From Rhizobiales bacterium CCH3-A5 (GTDB lineage Bacteria > Pseudomonadota > Alphaproteobacteria > Rhizobiales > Beijerinckiaceae): DNA of 64,000 nucleotides. A program made the translations under genes and the position numbers. Shown here piece after piece: positions 30,225 to 41,102 of this stretch (position 1 is the first letter of the stretch; the number at the start of each line of letters is the position of its first letter). A model generated the notes under the pieces. The model did no database searches. It was not told where the DNA came from and worked only from the letters and a program-made list of their open reading frames with translations. Location: NCBI GenBank assembly GCA_001556025.1, contig LSIB01000092.1:20593-84592 (forward strand), in the 5' to 3' direction.

Positions 30225-30872
30225 TCACCAGGGCCGGCGCGGGCCGGTGTCGATGTGGATCAGCCCGTTCCAGTAGACCTTGTTGCCGCCGACCTCGGGC
30301 AGGGAGCGGGCATAGTCCAGCACGGTGCGCGGGCGCACGCCCGGCACCCGGAAATCCATGGCCTCGCAGCGCTTGTGATAGGAGCCGCGCCGCGCCCGCC
30401 AAGGCGGCCGCCAGGTCGAGGTCACCTTCACCGCGCCGAACCGGTCGACGATCTTGTTCAGGATCGCCTTGAGGCTCGGCGGCAGGCAGACGATCGAGGT
30501 CCCCGGGTCGGTCGAGATGCCGGGCTTTTCGGGCTTCTCGTCGGGGTCGAATTGCGGTTCGGCCCCGGCCTTCTGGCCGGGCGTGAGCTTGGGCCATTCC
30601 GGTCCTTCGTCCTCGTCCGGCTCGACCGCCAGCAGCGTGCCGGCATTGGAGGCCGGCGCGGCCGGCGCGGCAGCGGCCGGCTGCGGTGCGGCGAGCGGGG
30701 CCGGCACGACGATCACCGGCTGGCGCTGGGGCGGGGGCAGGTCGAGGTCGAAGGGTCGCGACGGGGGCAGGGGCGCGCGCATGATCTGACCATCCTGCGG
30801 CCGTGCGGGCGTCGCGGCGGCGAGCAGGCATGCAAGCGCCAGCAGCGGCGCGACGCGGTCCCGGATCCGCAC
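30225..30872 (-). CDS. Secreted M15-like D,D-peptidase domain protein
   Basis: A 215-residue product with a signal peptide (residues 1 to about 25), a Pro/Ala-rich linker (about 30-85) and an acidic stretch (DEDEGPEW). The C-terminal ~100 residues have an M15/YcbK-type pattern: STWRPPWR, SYHKRCEAMDFR (the zinc His and Asp as H-x6-D) and IHIDTG (HxD). Such proteins cut D-Ala-D-Ala type bonds in peptidoglycan or bind wall peptides. It is followed by 3 bases and preceded on the same strand by the HdeA-like gene, so the two may be one operon. Confidence 0.72.
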   Translation of the reverse strand: MRIRDRVAPLLALACLLAAATPARPQDGQIMRAPLPPSRPFDLDLPPPQRQPVIVVPAPLAAPQPAAAAPAAPASNAGTLLAVEPDEDEGPEWPKLTPGQKAGAEPQFDPDEKPEKPGISTDPGTSIVCLPPSLKAILNKIVDRFGAVKVTSTWRPPWRARRGSYHKRCEAMDFRVPGVRPRTVLDYARSLPEVGGNKVYWNGLIHIDTGPRRPW

Positions 30873-30875
30873 GGG

Positions 30876-31196
30876 TCAGGGCGCCGGCGGCGCAATGAAC
30901 ACGGCGCGCGTCTCTGCACCGATGAGGGGGGCCTGGGGTGCCTTGGCGCAGAGTTCGGCCAAGGCCTCGGGCGCGGCGGCGATCTTCTCGATGTCGAGCA
31001 CTGGACGCTGCGCCCCGCCAGCGAAGTAGCCGGCGAGCCAGAGCGAAATCTGGCTGCGGTCATTGCCGTTCATGGCGACGAAATCCGCGCAGGTGGCGCG
31101 CATCAGGTCGATTGGCTCGGCGCGGACATTGCCTGCGGAACAGAGCCCGGCCATCACGCCAGCCAGCACAGCCAACCGTCGCCAACGCAGCTCCAT
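30876..31196 (-). CDS. HdeA-like periplasmic protein
   Basis: A 106-residue product with a signal peptide ending near VRA (about residue 26). The mature domain starts [20 protein letters not shown] and has a second Cys in LAELCAKAP, the two cysteines that form the single disulfide of HdeA/HdeB acid-stress chaperones; the [10 protein letters not shown] segment is also family-like. It is divergent from nuoA and upstream of the M15-like gene. A chaperone role is inference. Confidence 0.7.
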   Translation of the reverse strand: MELRWRRLAVLAGVMAGLCSAGNVRAEPIDLMRATCADFVAMNGNDRSQISLWLAGYFAGGAQRPVLDIEKIAAAPEALAELCAKAPQAPLIGAETRAVFIAPPAP

Positions 31197-31342
31197 GGGA
31201 CGCCTTTCTCGGTGGCTGGCCGGTCTCGGCCCGAAACGATTCGACCACAGTTTGTCGCGCCGCGAGGCGCGCTGCCAGAGCGATGCCCGCGCTATGCGGT
31301 AAAATTCCGGCGACGTCGATCGGGGTTCAACCGGAAAGCGCC

Positions 31343-31382
31343 CGTCATTCCCGCAGGACGGGTCGCTTCTGCGCGAATGACG
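31343..31382. repeat. Short extragenic palindrome upstream of nuoA
   Basis: CGTCATTC (31343-31350) and GAATGACG (31375-31382) are perfect inverted ends around a GC-rich core. It lies in the 299-base gap between the HdeA-like gene and nuoA, which holds no other gene. A second perfect palindrome ATCGACTGGTCGAT is at 31431-31444, close to a weak promoter-like TTGCTT/TCTAAT pair (31406-31432, 15-base spacer). Confidence 0.5.
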
Positions 31383-31495
31383 CCATTGTGCGGCGCGGCA
31401 TACCCTTGCTTCATTCCAAAGCAGGGTCTAATCGACTGGTCGATCAATGCAGACCGGCGCGCAGGCGTCGGGCGGCGGTGCGAGAGGAGACCGTG

Positions 31496-31876
31496 ATGCA
31501 GACACTCCAGGCGCCCTCGCTTCTTGCCGACTATCTGCCGCTGGTGATCTTCATCGGCGTCTCGGCCTTCATCGGGCTCGCCCTGCTCATCGCGCCTTTC
31601 GTGATCGCCTATTCCAATCCCGATCCCGAAAAGCTCTCGGCCTATGAATGCGGCTTCAACGCCTTCGACGACGCCCGCATGAAGTTCGACGTGCGCTTCT
31701 ATCTGGTCGCGATCCTTTTCATCATCTTCGACCTCGAAGTGGCGTTCCTGTTTCCCTGGGCGGTCGCGTTTGGCGGGCTCGGCTGGTATGGTTTCTGGTC
31801 GATGATGATCTTCCTCGGCGTTCTGACCGTCGGCTTCGTCTATGAGTGGCGCAAGGGTGCGCTGGAGTGGGACTGA
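31496..31876 (+). CDS. nuoA: NADH-quinone oxidoreductase subunit A
   Basis: A 126-residue membrane subunit of complex I with three helices. The YECGF segment ([19 protein letters not shown]) and [16 protein letters not shown] are diagnostic. ATG 31496 follows GAGAGGAG with normal spacing. It begins the fourteen-subunit nuo cluster, all on the plus strand. Confidence 0.97.
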   Translation: MQTLQAPSLLADYLPLVIFIGVSAFIGLALLIAPFVIAYSNPDPEKLSAYECGFNAFDDARMKFDVRFYLVAILFIIFDLEVAFLFPWAVAFGGLGWYGFWSMMIFLGVLTVGFVYEWRKGALEWD

Positions 31877-31941
31877 CCGTCACATCGCTGGCGCATGGCG
31901 CGCGTCACATCCGACGGTTGAGGCATCACAAGGGTAACAGA

Positions 31942-32526
31942 ATGGCAGTCACAGCGATCGATCGCGGCGACCCGCTGGTCGCGCCGGCTCCGAAGGGGCT
32001 GCTTGGCGCCGATGGACAGCCTGTGGGCGCGCGCGATCCCTTCTTCACCCAGGTCAATGCCGAACTCGCCGACAAGGGTTTCCTCGTCACCGCCACCGAC
32101 GACCTGATCAACTGGTCGCGCACCGGCTCGCTGATGTGGATGACCTTCGGGCTCGCCTGCTGCGCCGTCGAGATGATGCAGCTGTCGATGCCGCGCTACG
32201 ATGTCGAGCGCTTCGGTTTTGCTCCCAGAGCCAGTCCACGGCAATCCGACGTGATGATCGTGGCGGGCACGCTGACCAACAAGATGGCTCCGGCGCTGCG
32301 CAAGGTCTACGACCAGATGCCTGAACCGCGCTACGTCATCTCGATGGGCTCCTGCGCCAATGGCGGCGGCTACTACCACTACAGCTACAGCGTCGTGCGC
32401 GGCTGCGACCGCATCGTGCCGATCGACATCTATGTGCCGGGCTGCCCGCCGACGGCCGAGGCGCTGCTCTACGGCGTGCTGCTGCTGCAGAAGAAGATCC
32501 GCCGCACCGGTACGATCGAGAGGTGA
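31942..32526 (+). CDS. nuoB: NADH-quinone oxidoreductase subunit B
   Basis: A 194-residue peripheral subunit that carries iron-sulfur cluster N2, the last electron donor to quinone. The cluster cysteines are in [21 protein letters not shown] and [15 protein letters not shown]. The N-terminus (about 30 residues) is a variable extension. Only 3 bases separate it from an unusual small gene that precedes nuoC. Confidence 0.97.
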   Translation: MAVTAIDRGDPLVAPAPKGLLGADGQPVGARDPFFTQVNAELADKGFLVTATDDLINWSRTGSLMWMTFGLACCAVEMMQLSMPRYDVERFGFAPRASPRQSDVMIVAGTLTNKMAPALRKVYDQMPEPRYVISMGSCANGGGYYHYSYSVVRGCDRIVPIDIYVPGCPPTAEALLYGVLLLQKKIRRTGTIER

Positions 32527-32529
32527 GGC

Positions 32530-32781
32530 ATGGCTGAACCTGTGGACATGATTGTTCCGATGCTACGCGAGATGCGGGCCGACCTTGTGGCTCGCCTCGA
32601 CCAGCATTCCGTTCGCTTCGATCTCGTCGACAAGCGTCTGACGAAAATCGAGGGGCATATCGAATCTTTTCGACATGCTCTGACTGCGGACACGCTGATG
32701 AGCAAACTTGTCACCGGCGAGTTCGAGGAACGGATCGAAGCCTTAGAGGCCAAGGTCCGCGAATTGGAGGCGCATAAATGA
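32530..32781 (+). CDS. 83-residue coiled-coil protein inserted between nuoB and nuoC
   Basis: The product is almost wholly helical: [20 protein letters not shown], then heptad-like [17 protein letters not shown], and a C-terminal [19 protein letters not shown] coiled coil. There is no signal or membrane segment. It starts 3 bases after nuoB and its stop overlaps the nuoC start (ATGA), so it is translated with the operon. It is not a complex I subunit I recognise. Base use looks less GC-rich than its neighbours, suggesting later insertion. A small trimeric coiled-coil or an assembly factor are guesses only. Confidence 0.75.
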   Translation: MAEPVDMIVPMLREMRADLVARLDQHSVRFDLVDKRLTKIEGHIESFRHALTADTLMSKLVTGEFEERIEALEAKVRELEAHK

Positions 32782-33383
32782 GCGATGCGCTTATCGCCCT
32801 CGGCGAAGAGATCAAGGCGGCGCTGCCCGGCGCGGTCACGGATGCGATCGTCGCCTTCGACGAACTGACGCTTCATGCCGAAGCGGCGTCGATCGTCCAG
32901 GTTCTGCGCACGCTCCGTGACGAGCCGCGCTTCCGCTTCGTCAACTTCACCGACATCGCCGGGGCCGATTATCCCGGCCGCGAGAAGCGCTTCGACGTCG
33001 TCTACCACCTGCTCGCGCCGCATCATAACCGGCGCATCCGGGTCAAGGTCCAGACCGACGAGGCGACTCCGGTTCCCTCGGTGATCGAGGTGTTCCCGGC
33101 GGCCAACTGGTACGAGCGCGAGGCCTACGACTTCTACGGCATCCTGTTCTCGGCCCACCCCGACCTGCGCCGTATCCTCACCGATTACGGATTCGAGGGC
33201 TACCCGCTGCGCAAGGATTTTCCGCTGACCGGCTTCGTCGAGGTCCGCTATGACGACGAGCAGAAGCGCGTGGTGTACGAGCCGGTGAAGCTGAACCAGG
33301 AGTTCCGCAATTTCGACTTCCTGAGCCCGTGGGAAGGGACCGATTACGTCCTTCCCGGCGACGAAAAAGCCAAGACGGCCTGA
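32778..33383 (+). CDS. nuoC: NADH-quinone oxidoreductase subunit C
   Basis: The 201-residue 30-kDa subunit of the peripheral arm. [20 protein letters not shown] and [20 protein letters not shown] are the family signatures. It is a separate gene from nuoD, as in Alphaproteobacteria and mitochondria. ATG 32778 overlaps the stop of the small coiled-coil gene. Confidence 0.97.
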   Translation: MSDALIALGEEIKAALPGAVTDAIVAFDELTLHAEAASIVQVLRTLRDEPRFRFVNFTDIAGADYPGREKRFDVVYHLLAPHHNRRIRVKVQTDEATPVPSVIEVFPAANWYEREAYDFYGILFSAHPDLRRILTDYGFEGYPLRKDFPLTGFVEVRYDDEQKRVVYEPVKLNQEFRNFDFLSPWEGTDYVLPGDEKAKTA

Positions 33384-33395
33384 GCGGAACCGGAC

Positions 33396-34586
33396 ATGAC
33401 CGAGCACAACATCCGCAACTTCTCGATCAATTTCGGCCCGCAGCATCCGGCCGCCCACGGCGTCTTGCGTCTCGTGCTGGAACTCGACGGCGAGGTGGTC
33501 GAGCGCGTCGATCCGCATATCGGCCTGCTGCATCGCGGCACCGAAAAACTGATCGAGGCCAAGACCTATCTGCAGGCGCTGCCCTATTTCGACCGGCTCG
33601 ACTATGTCGCGCCGATGAACCAGGAGCATGCCTATTCGCTCGCGGTCGAGAAGCTGATGGGGGTCACGGTGCCGCGCCGCGGCCAGCTCATCCGCGTGCT
33701 CTATTCCGAGATCGGGCGCATCCTCTCGCATATCCTCAACGTCACCACGCAGGCCATGGATGTCGGCGCGCTGACGCCGCCGCTCTGGGGCTTCGAGGAA
33801 CGTGAGAAGCTGATGATCTTCTACGAGCGGGCCTGCGGGGCGCGTATGCATGCGGCCTATGTCAGGCCTGGCGGCGTTCATCAGGACCTGCCGGTCTCGC
33901 TGATCCACGACATCGCCGAATGGTGCGACCCGTTCCTCAAGGTCTGCGACGACCTTGAGACGCTTTTGACCGACAACCGCATCTTCAAGCAGCGCAATGT
34001 CGACATCGGCGTGGTCGATCTCGAAACCTGCTGGAAATGGGGTTTTTCGGGCGTGATGGTGCGCGGCTCCGGCGCGCCCTGGGATCTGCGCAAGTCGCAG
34101 CCCTATGAGTGCTACGAGGAGATGGAGTTCGACATCCCCGTCGGCAAAAACGGCGACTGCTACGACCGCTACCACATCCGGATGGAGGAGATGCGCCAGT
34201 CGGTGCGCATCATGAAGCAGGCTTGCGAGAAGCTGCTGGCTCCCGATGGCGGCGGGCCGGTCTCCTCGCTCGACGGCAAGATGGTGCCGCCCAAGCGCGG
34301 CGAGATGAAGCGCTCGATGGAAGCGCTGATCCACCATTTCAAGCTCTACACCGAGGGCTACAAGGTGCCCGAGGGCGAGGTCTATGCGGCGGTCGAGGCG
34401 CCCAAGGGCGAGTTCGGCGTCTATCTCGTCTCCGACGGCACCAACAAGCCCTATCGCTGCAAGATCAAGGCGCCGGGCTTCGCCCATCTCCAGGCCATGG
34501 ACTTCATGTGCCGCAAGCACATGCTGGCCGACGTCTCGGCCATTCTCGGTTCTCTCGATATTGTCTTTGGTGAAGTTGACCGCTGA
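33396..34586 (+). CDS. nuoD: NADH-quinone oxidoreductase subunit D
   Basis: The 396-residue 49-kDa subunit that lines the quinone site. [22 protein letters not shown] near the N-terminus (HPAAHG with the quinone-site His) and the [22 protein letters not shown] region near 325 are conserved. The stop overlaps the nuoE start (TGATG). Confidence 0.97.
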   Translation: MTEHNIRNFSINFGPQHPAAHGVLRLVLELDGEVVERVDPHIGLLHRGTEKLIEAKTYLQALPYFDRLDYVAPMNQEHAYSLAVEKLMGVTVPRRGQLIRVLYSEIGRILSHILNVTTQAMDVGALTPPLWGFEEREKLMIFYERACGARMHAAYVRPGGVHQDLPVSLIHDIAEWCDPFLKVCDDLETLLTDNRIFKQRNVDIGVVDLETCWKWGFSGVMVRGSGAPWDLRKSQPYECYEEMEFDIPVGKNGDCYDRYHIRMEEMRQSVRIMKQACEKLLAPDGGGPVSSLDGKMVPPKRGEMKRSMEALIHHFKLYTEGYKVPEGEVYAAVEAPKGEFGVYLVSDGTNKPYRCKIKAPGFAHLQAMDFMCRKHMLADVSAILGSLDIVFGEVDR

Positions 34587-35815
34587 TGTCCGTCCGTCGT
34601 CTCGCGCCCGATCACGTCCAGCCCGCCTCCTTCGCCTTCGATGCGGCGAACGAGAACTGGGCTGATCAGCAGATAGCCAAATATCCGCAAGGGCGGCAGG
34701 CCTCGGCTGTGATTCCGCTGCTGTGGAAGGCGCAGGAGCAGCATCACGGCTGGCTGCCGCGTGTGGCGATCGAGGCCGTGGCGCGGAAGCTCGACATGGC
34801 GCCGATGCGCGTCATGGAAATCGCGACCTTCTACACGATGTTCAATCTCGCCCCGGTCGGCGAGCATTTCGTCCAGCTCTGCGGCACGACGCCCTGCGCC
34901 CTGCGCGGTGCGGAAGCGATCAAAAAGGTCTGCGAAGAGGTGATCGGCCCGCAATCGACCGTGACCGCTGACGGCAAGCTGTCCTGGCTCGAGGTCGAGT
35001 GCCTCGGGGCGTGCTGCAACGCGCCGATGGCACAGATCAATTTCGACTATTACGAAGACCTGACGCCCGAGAATTTCCGCGCGCTGCTCGACGATCTGCG
35101 CCATGGCAGGCCGACAAAGCCCGGCCCGCAGAACGGCCGCTCCTGCTCGGAGCCGCTCGGTGGCGGCGAGACGCTGAAGGACGCGGCGCTCTATGATGGC
35201 ACCGTGATCGGCGCGGGCGACTGGCAGGCGCGCATCGCCGATCAGCGCAAGGCGGCCGCCGAAGCTGCCGCGGCGAAGGCCGCCGCCGAGGCCGCGGCGA
35301 AAGCCGCCGAGGCGACGCCGGCGTCCGTCGAAGCCAAGCCCGCGACGGCAACGGCCGCCGCCGGTCGGCCAAAGCCCTCCGAGCCCGGCCAGCCCTCGGG
35401 CGCGTCGCAGGATACGCCGGCGGCGAACGGCAAGGTTTCCGCCGCCGCCATCAAGGAATCGGCCAAGCCGGCCGATGCACAGTCCGCGATCCCGACGCCA
35501 GCCGCAAAAGTCGCGACTGCTCCCGTAATTGCCGAGAGCAAACCCGAACTGCTGACCGCTGCCCGCGGCGGCAAGCCTGACGACCTCTCGCTGATCTGGG
35601 GCGTCGGTCCGAAACTTGCGACGATGCTGAACGGGATGGGCGTTTGGCATTTCGACCAGATCGCCGCGTGGAAGGCCGAGGAACTCGCCTGGGTCGATGC
35701 AAGGCTGACCGGCTTCAAGGGCCGCGCCACCCGCGACGACTGGATTTCGCAGGCGAAGAAGCTGAGCACGGGCTGGCGGCCGGATTCGGCCCTCGGCGAC
35801 AAGCCGGTGAAGTGA
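34586..35815 (+). CDS. nuoE: NADH-quinone oxidoreductase subunit E with C-terminal extension
   Basis: A 409-residue version of a subunit that is about 160-200 residues in many bacteria. Residues 1 to about 170 are the thioredoxin-like NuoE with the four [2Fe-2S] cysteines in [12 protein letters not shown] and [10 protein letters not shown]. An Ala/Lys/Pro-rich linker (about 210-310) follows. The last ~85 residues form a helix-hairpin-helix-like domain ([19 protein letters not shown], about 332-350) similar to the domain fused to other proteins in Hyphomicrobiales. Extended NuoE proteins are known in this order; the role of the added domain is not known to me. Confidence 0.95.
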   Translation: MSVRRLAPDHVQPASFAFDAANENWADQQIAKYPQGRQASAVIPLLWKAQEQHHGWLPRVAIEAVARKLDMAPMRVMEIATFYTMFNLAPVGEHFVQLCGTTPCALRGAEAIKKVCEEVIGPQSTVTADGKLSWLEVECLGACCNAPMAQINFDYYEDLTPENFRALLDDLRHGRPTKPGPQNGRSCSEPLGGGETLKDAALYDGTVIGAGDWQARIADQRKAAAEAAAAKAAAEAAAKAAEATPASVEAKPATATAAAGRPKPSEPGQPSGASQDTPAANGKVSAAAIKESAKPADAQSAIPTPAAKVATAPVIAESKPELLTAARGGKPDDLSLIWGVGPKLATMLNGMGVWHFDQIAAWKAEELAWVDARLTGFKGRATRDDWISQAKKLSTGWRPDSALGDKPVK

Positions 35816-35825
35816 GGCGAATACG

Positions 35826-37130
35826 ATGCTCGCAGACCGCGACCGGATTTTCACCAATCTCTATGGCCGGCACGACCTCTCGCTGAAGGGCGCGATGCAG
35901 CGCGGCGCGTGGGATGGCACAAAGTTCCTGCTGGAGCAGGGGCGCGACTGGATCATCGACGAGATGAAGAAGTCGGGCTTGCGCGGGCGTGGAGGCGCGG
36001 GCTTTCCGACCGGGCTGAAATGGTCGTTCATGCCAAAGACCAATGACGGCCGGCCGCATTACCTCGTCGTCAACGCCGACGAATCGGAGCCCGGCACCTG
36101 CAAGGATCGCGAGATCATGCGCAACGACCCGCATACGCTGGTCGAGGGCTGCCTGATCGCCTCCTTCGCGATGGGCGCGCACGCGGCCTATATCTATATC
36201 CGCGGCGAATACATCCGCGAGCGCGAGGCGCTGCAGCGCGCGGTCGACGAGGCCTATGAGGCGAACCTCATCGGCAAGAACAACAAGCACGGCTACCCCT
36301 TCGACCTCTATGTCCATCACGGGGCAGGGGCCTATATCTGCGGCGAGGAGACGGCGCTGCTCGAAAGCCTCGAAGGCAAGAAAGGCATGCCGCGCTTGAA
36401 GCCGCCTTTCCCGGCCAATGTGGGCTTGTATGGCTGCCCGACAACCGTCAACAACGTCGAATCGATCGCCGTCGCGCCGACGATCCTGCGGCGGGGCGCG
36501 GCCTGGTTCTCGGGTCTTGGCAACCCGAATAATGTCGGCACCAAACTGTTCTGCGTCTCGGGGCATGTGAACAAGCCCTGCAATGTCGAAGAGGTGATGG
36601 GCATCCCCTTCCGCGAGCTGATCGACCGCCATTGCGGCGGCGTGCGCGGCGGCTGGGACAATCTGATGGCGGTCATCCCCGGCGGCTCGTCGGTGCGCAT
36701 GGTCCCGGCCGAGCAGATCATCGATACGCCGATGGATTTCGACTCGCTGTCGAAGCTGAAATCGGGTCTGGGCACGGCGGCCGTCATCGTGATGGACAAG
36801 TCGACCGACATCGTCCGCGCAATCGCCCGCATCAGCTATTTCTACAAGCATGAGAGCTGCGGCCAGTGCACGCCCTGCCGCGAGGGCACGGGCTGGATGT
36901 GGCGCGTGATGACGCGCATGGCGGAAGGCCGCGCCCAGAAGCGCGAGATCGACATGCTGCTCGACGTCACCAAGCAGATCGAGGGCCACACCATCTGTGC
37001 GCTGGGCGACGCCGCCGCCTGGCCGATCCAGGGGCTGATTGCGCATTTCCGTCACGAGATCGAGAAGCGCATCGACGACTATTCCGCAAATCCGCATTCC
37101 GAGCCGGTGCGGCTGATGGCGGCGGAGTGA
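35826..37130 (+). CDS. nuoF: NADH-quinone oxidoreductase subunit F
   Basis: The 434-residue subunit that binds NADH and FMN and carries cluster N3. [16 protein letters not shown] (about 54-69) is the NADH site, [19 protein letters not shown] the FMN region, and [12 protein letters not shown] plus a later Cys hold the 4Fe-4S cluster. Length is normal. nuoG follows after 4 bases. Confidence 0.98.
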   Translation: MLADRDRIFTNLYGRHDLSLKGAMQRGAWDGTKFLLEQGRDWIIDEMKKSGLRGRGGAGFPTGLKWSFMPKTNDGRPHYLVVNADESEPGTCKDREIMRNDPHTLVEGCLIASFAMGAHAAYIYIRGEYIREREALQRAVDEAYEANLIGKNNKHGYPFDLYVHHGAGAYICGEETALLESLEGKKGMPRLKPPFPANVGLYGCPTTVNNVESIAVAPTILRRGAAWFSGLGNPNNVGTKLFCVSGHVNKPCNVEEVMGIPFRELIDRHCGGVRGGWDNLMAVIPGGSSVRMVPAEQIIDTPMDFDSLSKLKSGLGTAAVIVMDKSTDIVRAIARISYFYKHESCGQCTPCREGTGWMWRVMTRMAEGRAQKREIDMLLDVTKQIEGHTICALGDAAAWPIQGLIAHFRHEIEKRIDDYSANPHSEPVRLMAAE

Positions 37131-37134
37131 GACC

Positions 37135-39195
37135 ATGACCAAACTCCTCATCGACGGCATCGAGGTCGACGTCCCGGCCGACTACACGGTCCTGCAGGCC
37201 TGCGAGGCTGCTGGCGCCGAGGTGCCGCGCTTCTGCTTCCATGAGCGGCTTTCGATCGCCGGGAATTGCCGGATGTGCCTGGTCGAGGTGAAGGGCGGCC
37301 CGCCCAAGCCGCAGGCCTCCTGCGCCATCGGCGTGCGCGACCTGCGCCCCGGCCCCAATGGCGAGCCGCCGGTGGTCTCGACGAAGTCGCCGATGGTCAA
37401 GAAGGCGCGCGAGGGGGTGATGGAGTTCCTCCTCATCAACCACCCGCTCGATTGCCCGATCTGCGACCAGGGCGGCGAATGCGACCTGCAGGACCAGGCC
37501 ATGGCCTATGGCGTCGACACCTCGCGCTATGCCGAGAACAAGCGCGCGGTCGAGGACAAGTATATCGGCCCGCTGGTCAAGACCTCGATGACGCGCTGCA
37601 TCCAGTGCACGCGCTGCGTCCGCTTCACCACGGAGGTCGCCGGTGGGCAGGATCTCGGCGCGATCGGGCGCGGCGAGGACATGGAGATCACGACCTATCT
37701 CGAACAGGCGATGACCTCCGAGCTGCAGGGCAACGTCGTCGATCTCTGCCCGGTCGGCGCGCTGACCTCGAAGCCCTATCAGAACAAGGCACGGCCCTGG
37801 GAACTGACCAAGACGCAGTCGATCGACGTGATGGACGCGCTCGGCTCGGCGATCCGGGTCGATTCGCGCGGCCGCGAGGTCATGCGTATCCTGCCGCGCC
37901 TCAACGAGGCGGTGAACGAGGAGTGGATCTCCGACAAGACGCGCCACATCGTCGATGGCTTGCGCACGCAGCGGCTCGACCGGCCCTACATCCGCGTCGA
38001 TGGCGCGCTGAAGCCGGCGAGCTGGGCCGAGGCTTTCGCGCTGATCGCCGCCAAGGTGAAGACGACGACGCCTGACAAGATCGGGGCGATCGCCGGCGAT
38101 CTTGCGGCCGTCGAGGAGATGTTCGCGCTCAAGAGCCTGATGGGCTCGCTCGGCAGCGCCAATCTCGACTGCCGTCAGGACGGGGCGAAGCTGCATCCGA
38201 AATTCGGCCGAGCATCCTATGTTCTGAATGCCGGGATCGCCGGCATCGACGAGGCGGACTCACTCCTGATCATCGGCGCGAATCCGCGCCGTGAGGCGCC
38301 GATCCTAAACGCCCGCATCCGCAAGCGCTGGCTGCGCGGCGACTTCAAGGTCAGCGTCATCGGCGAGCAGGCCGACCTGACCTACGCCTATGACTATCTC
38401 GGAGCCGGCCCGGATTCGCTGGCCGAGCTGATCAGGACGGCGACCGCCGGCAAGGCGAAGCCGATGGTGCTGGTCGGGCAGGGCGCTTTGGCTCGGCCGG
38501 ATGGCGAGGCGATCCTGTCGATGGCGGGCAAGGCTGCGCAGCTACTGGGAGCCGGAGACGGCTGGAACGGCTTTGGCGTGCTGCATACGGCGGCCGCCCG
38601 CGTCGGCGGGCTCGATCTCGGCTTCGTTCCCGGCGATGGCGGCATGGACGTCGCCGGTATGCTTCAGCCCGGCGCACTCGACCTGCTGTTTCTGCTTGGG
38701 GCCGACGAGATCGAGGTTCCGGCCGGAGCCCTCGTGGTCTATCAGGGCACGCATGGCGACAGGGGCGCGCATCGCGCCGACGTCATCCTGCCGGGCGCGG
38801 CCTATACCGAGAAGTCGGGCACTTATGTGAATACGGAAGGGCGCGTGCAGATGACCGACCGCGCCACCTTTCCGCCCGGCGATGCCCGCGAGGACTGGGC
38901 GATCCTGCGGGCGCTGTCGGCGGCGTTGGGCAAGACGTTGCCCTTCGACTCGCTCAGCCTTCTGCGCAAGGCGCTCGATGCCGAGCACCCGCATTTGGCG
39001 GCGCTCGACATCGCGCCTGTCAACGATGCGGCTGGCTTGGCCTCGCTCGCCAATCTCGGCGGCAAGGCGGAGAAAGCTGGCTTCGTCTCGCCGGTCGCCG
39101 ATTTCTACCAGACCAATCCGATCGCGCGCGCGTCTGCCGTGATGGCCGAATGCTCGGCGCTGGCCTCGGGCCGCATGCGGCAGGCGGCGGAGTGA
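37135..39195 (+). CDS. nuoG: NADH-quinone oxidoreductase subunit G
   Basis: The 686-residue 75-kDa subunit. The N-terminal ferredoxin domain has C-x10-C-x2-C ([19 protein letters not shown]), then [18 protein letters not shown] and [10 protein letters not shown]...CPVGAL for the 4Fe-4S clusters. The rest is the molybdopterin-oxidoreductase-like fold without cofactor, shortened as in mitochondrial types. Confidence 0.98.
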   Translation: MTKLLIDGIEVDVPADYTVLQACEAAGAEVPRFCFHERLSIAGNCRMCLVEVKGGPPKPQASCAIGVRDLRPGPNGEPPVVSTKSPMVKKAREGVMEFLLINHPLDCPICDQGGECDLQDQAMAYGVDTSRYAENKRAVEDKYIGPLVKTSMTRCIQCTRCVRFTTEVAGGQDLGAIGRGEDMEITTYLEQAMTSELQGNVVDLCPVGALTSKPYQNKARPWELTKTQSIDVMDALGSAIRVDSRGREVMRILPRLNEAVNEEWISDKTRHIVDGLRTQRLDRPYIRVDGALKPASWAEAFALIAAKVKTTTPDKIGAIAGDLAAVEEMFALKSLMGSLGSANLDCRQDGAKLHPKFGRASYVLNAGIAGIDEADSLLIIGANPRREAPILNARIRKRWLRGDFKVSVIGEQADLTYAYDYLGAGPDSLAELIRTATAGKAKPMVLVGQGALARPDGEAILSMAGKAAQLLGAGDGWNGFGVLHTAAARVGGLDLGFVPGDGGMDVAGMLQPGALDLLFLLGADEIEVPAGALVVYQGTHGDRGAHRADVILPGAAYTEKSGTYVNTEGRVQMTDRATFPPGDAREDWAILRALSAALGKTLPFDSLSLLRKALDAEHPHLAALDIAPVNDAAGLASLANLGGKAEKAGFVSPVADFYQTNPIARASAVMAECSALASGRMRQAAE

Positions 39196-39200
39196 CAGCG

Positions 39201-40220
39201 ATGAACTGGGATCTCGTCCTCGACCTCCTGATCATGCTGGGCAAGAGCTTCCTGCTCATCGCCTGCCTGCTCGTCTTCATTGCCTACATCCTGCTGGCAG
39301 ACCGCAAGATCTGGGCGGCGGTGCAGCTTCGGCGCGGGCCCAATGTGGTCGGGCCGTTCGGCCTGTTCCAGAGTTTCGCCGACCTGCTGAAATTCGCCTT
39401 CAAGGAGCCGATCATTCCGTCGGGCGCCAACAAGGGCGTGTTCCTGCTGGCCCCGCTGGTGACCTGCCTGCTGGCGCTCTCGGCCTGGGCGGTGATCCCG
39501 GTGGCCGAGGGCTGGGCGATCGCCGACATCAATGTCGGCATCCTCTATGTGCTGGCGATCTCGTCGCTCGGCATCTACGGTGTGATCATGGCCGGCTGGG
39601 CCTCGAACTCGAAATACCCGTTCATGGGCGCGCTGCGCTCGGCGGCGCAGATGGTCTCCTACGAGGTCTCGATCGGCTTCGTCATCATCACGGTGCTGCT
39701 CTGCGTCGGCTCGCTCAACCTCTCGGCGATCGTCGAGGCGCAGAACTCGCGCGCGGGCCTCTTCGGCTGGTACTGGCTGCCGCTGTTTCCGATGTTCGTG
39801 ATCTTCTTCATCTCGGCTTTGGCCGAGACGAACCGGCCGCCCTTCGACCTGCCGGAGGCGGAATCGGAGCTCGTCGCCGGCTACATGGTCGAATACTCCT
39901 CGACGCCTTATCTGCTTTTCATGCTCGGCGAATACGTGGCGATCATGACCATGTGCGCGCTGATGACGATCCTGTTTCTGGGTGGCTGGCTGCCGCCATT
40001 CCCGATCGCGCCCTTCACCTGGCTACCGGGCGTTTTCTGGTTCGCCCTCAAGGTCTGCGCCGTCTTCTTCATGTTTGCGATGGTGAAGGCCTTCGTGCCG
40101 CGCTACCGCTACGACCAGTTGATGCGGCTGGGCTGGAAGGTGTTCCTGCCGCTGTCGCTGGCCTCGGTCGTGGTCGTCGCTCTGGTGTTGCAGATCACGG
40201 GCTGGGGGCCGGTGCGCTGA
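39201..40220 (+). CDS. nuoH: NADH-quinone oxidoreductase subunit H
   Basis: The 339-residue membrane subunit that joins the peripheral arm and helps form the quinone cavity. [23 protein letters not shown] and [21 protein letters not shown] are the signatures. ATG 39201 has GGAG 8 bases upstream; GTG 39192 is an alternative. The stop overlaps the start of an extra small gene (TGATG). Confidence 0.97.
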   Translation: MNWDLVLDLLIMLGKSFLLIACLLVFIAYILLADRKIWAAVQLRRGPNVVGPFGLFQSFADLLKFAFKEPIIPSGANKGVFLLAPLVTCLLALSAWAVIPVAEGWAIADINVGILYVLAISSLGIYGVIMAGWASNSKYPFMGALRSAAQMVSYEVSIGFVIITVLLCVGSLNLSAIVEAQNSRAGLFGWYWLPLFPMFVIFFISALAETNRPPFDLPEAESELVAGYMVEYSSTPYLLFMLGEYVAIMTMCALMTILFLGGWLPPFPIAPFTWLPGVFWFALKVCAVFFMFAMVKAFVPRYRYDQLMRLGWKVFLPLSLASVVVVALVLQITGWGPVR

Positions 40221-40459
40221 TGTCGGCCTATGCCGGCCTGATCGGAGCCGTCGCCGGCCTCGCTCTGGGCCTGCTGGAATACAGGCTGATCTCCGGCGTC
40301 GTCGTTTCGGCGCTGCGGCGGACGAACAGTTCGGCGACGGAGGCCGAGCACGCGGATTACGAGCGCCGCATCCGCATCCTGCGGGCGGTGCTGCTGGTGA
40401 TGACGGTCGGCGCGATGCCGGTGGTGGGTTACTTCGTTGGCCGGGCGCTGCTCGGCTGA
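40220..40459 (+). CDS. 79-residue two-helix membrane protein between nuoH and nuoI
   Basis: The ATG is formed with the nuoH stop (TGATG), so translation is coupled. The product has a hydrophobic segment at residues 5-30 (AYAGLIGAVAGLALGLLEY), a charged middle (EAEHADYERRIRIL) and a second helix (about 54-77, VLLVMTVGAMPVVGYFVGRALLG). It is not one of the fourteen standard Nuo subunits and I do not recognise it. Position suggests an accessory or assembly component of complex I; nothing in the sequence gives a catalytic role. Confidence 0.75.
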   Translation: MSAYAGLIGAVAGLALGLLEYRLISGVVVSALRRTNSSATEAEHADYERRIRILRAVLLVMTVGAMPVVGYFVGRALLG

Positions 40460-40486
40460 ACTTGAACCGAAGAGGACGAGGAAGCG

Positions 40487-40975
40487 ATGACACTCGCGCA
40501 AGCCGCAAAAGGCCTGCTCCTCAAGGAGTTCGTCTCGGCGTTCGCCCTGTCGATGCGCTATTTGTTCAAGCCGAAGGCGACGCTGAACTACCCCTTCGAG
40601 AAGGGGGCGCTCAGCCCGCGCTTCCGGGGCGAGCACGCGCTGCGCCGCTATCCCAATGGCGAAGAACGCTGCATCGCCTGCAAGCTCTGCGAGGCGATCT
40701 GCCCGGCGCAGGCGATCACCATCGAGGCCGGGCCGCGCCGCAACGACGGCACGCGCCGCACGACGCGATACGACATCGATATGACGAAGTGCATCTATTG
40801 CGGCTTCTGCCAGGAGGCCTGCCCGGTCGACGCCATCGTCGAGGGGCCGAATTTCGAGTTCGCGACCGAGACGCGCGAGGAACTGTTCTACGACAAGGAC
40901 CGGCTGCTCGCGAACGGGGCGCGCTGGGAACGCGAGATTGCGCGCAACATCGCGATGGATGCGCCGTATCGGTGA
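40487..40975 (+). CDS. nuoI: NADH-quinone oxidoreductase subunit I
   Basis: The 162-residue subunit with two 4Fe-4S clusters (N6a, N6b) in a ferredoxin fold: [12 protein letters not shown] (about 62-73) and [12 protein letters not shown] (about 101-112). An N-terminal amphipathic stretch ([11 protein letters not shown]) touches the membrane arm. It is followed by a 127-base gap before nuoJ with GC-rich inverted pieces but no gene. Confidence 0.97.
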   Translation: MTLAQAAKGLLLKEFVSAFALSMRYLFKPKATLNYPFEKGALSPRFRGEHALRRYPNGEERCIACKLCEAICPAQAITIEAGPRRNDGTRRTTRYDIDMTKCIYCGFCQEACPVDAIVEGPNFEFATETREELFYDKDRLLANGARWEREIARNIAMDAPYR

Positions 40976-41102
40976 TATGGCAAGCCCGTCGCGCGGTTGT
41001 CGCGCCTGACGGGCCTCACTATAGACGCTCCAAACTGCGGCCGGCCCGAGAGTCGCCGCCGTTCAACAAGGGCCGCCCGGCAGGGCGGAAAGGCTGGCCA
41101 GG

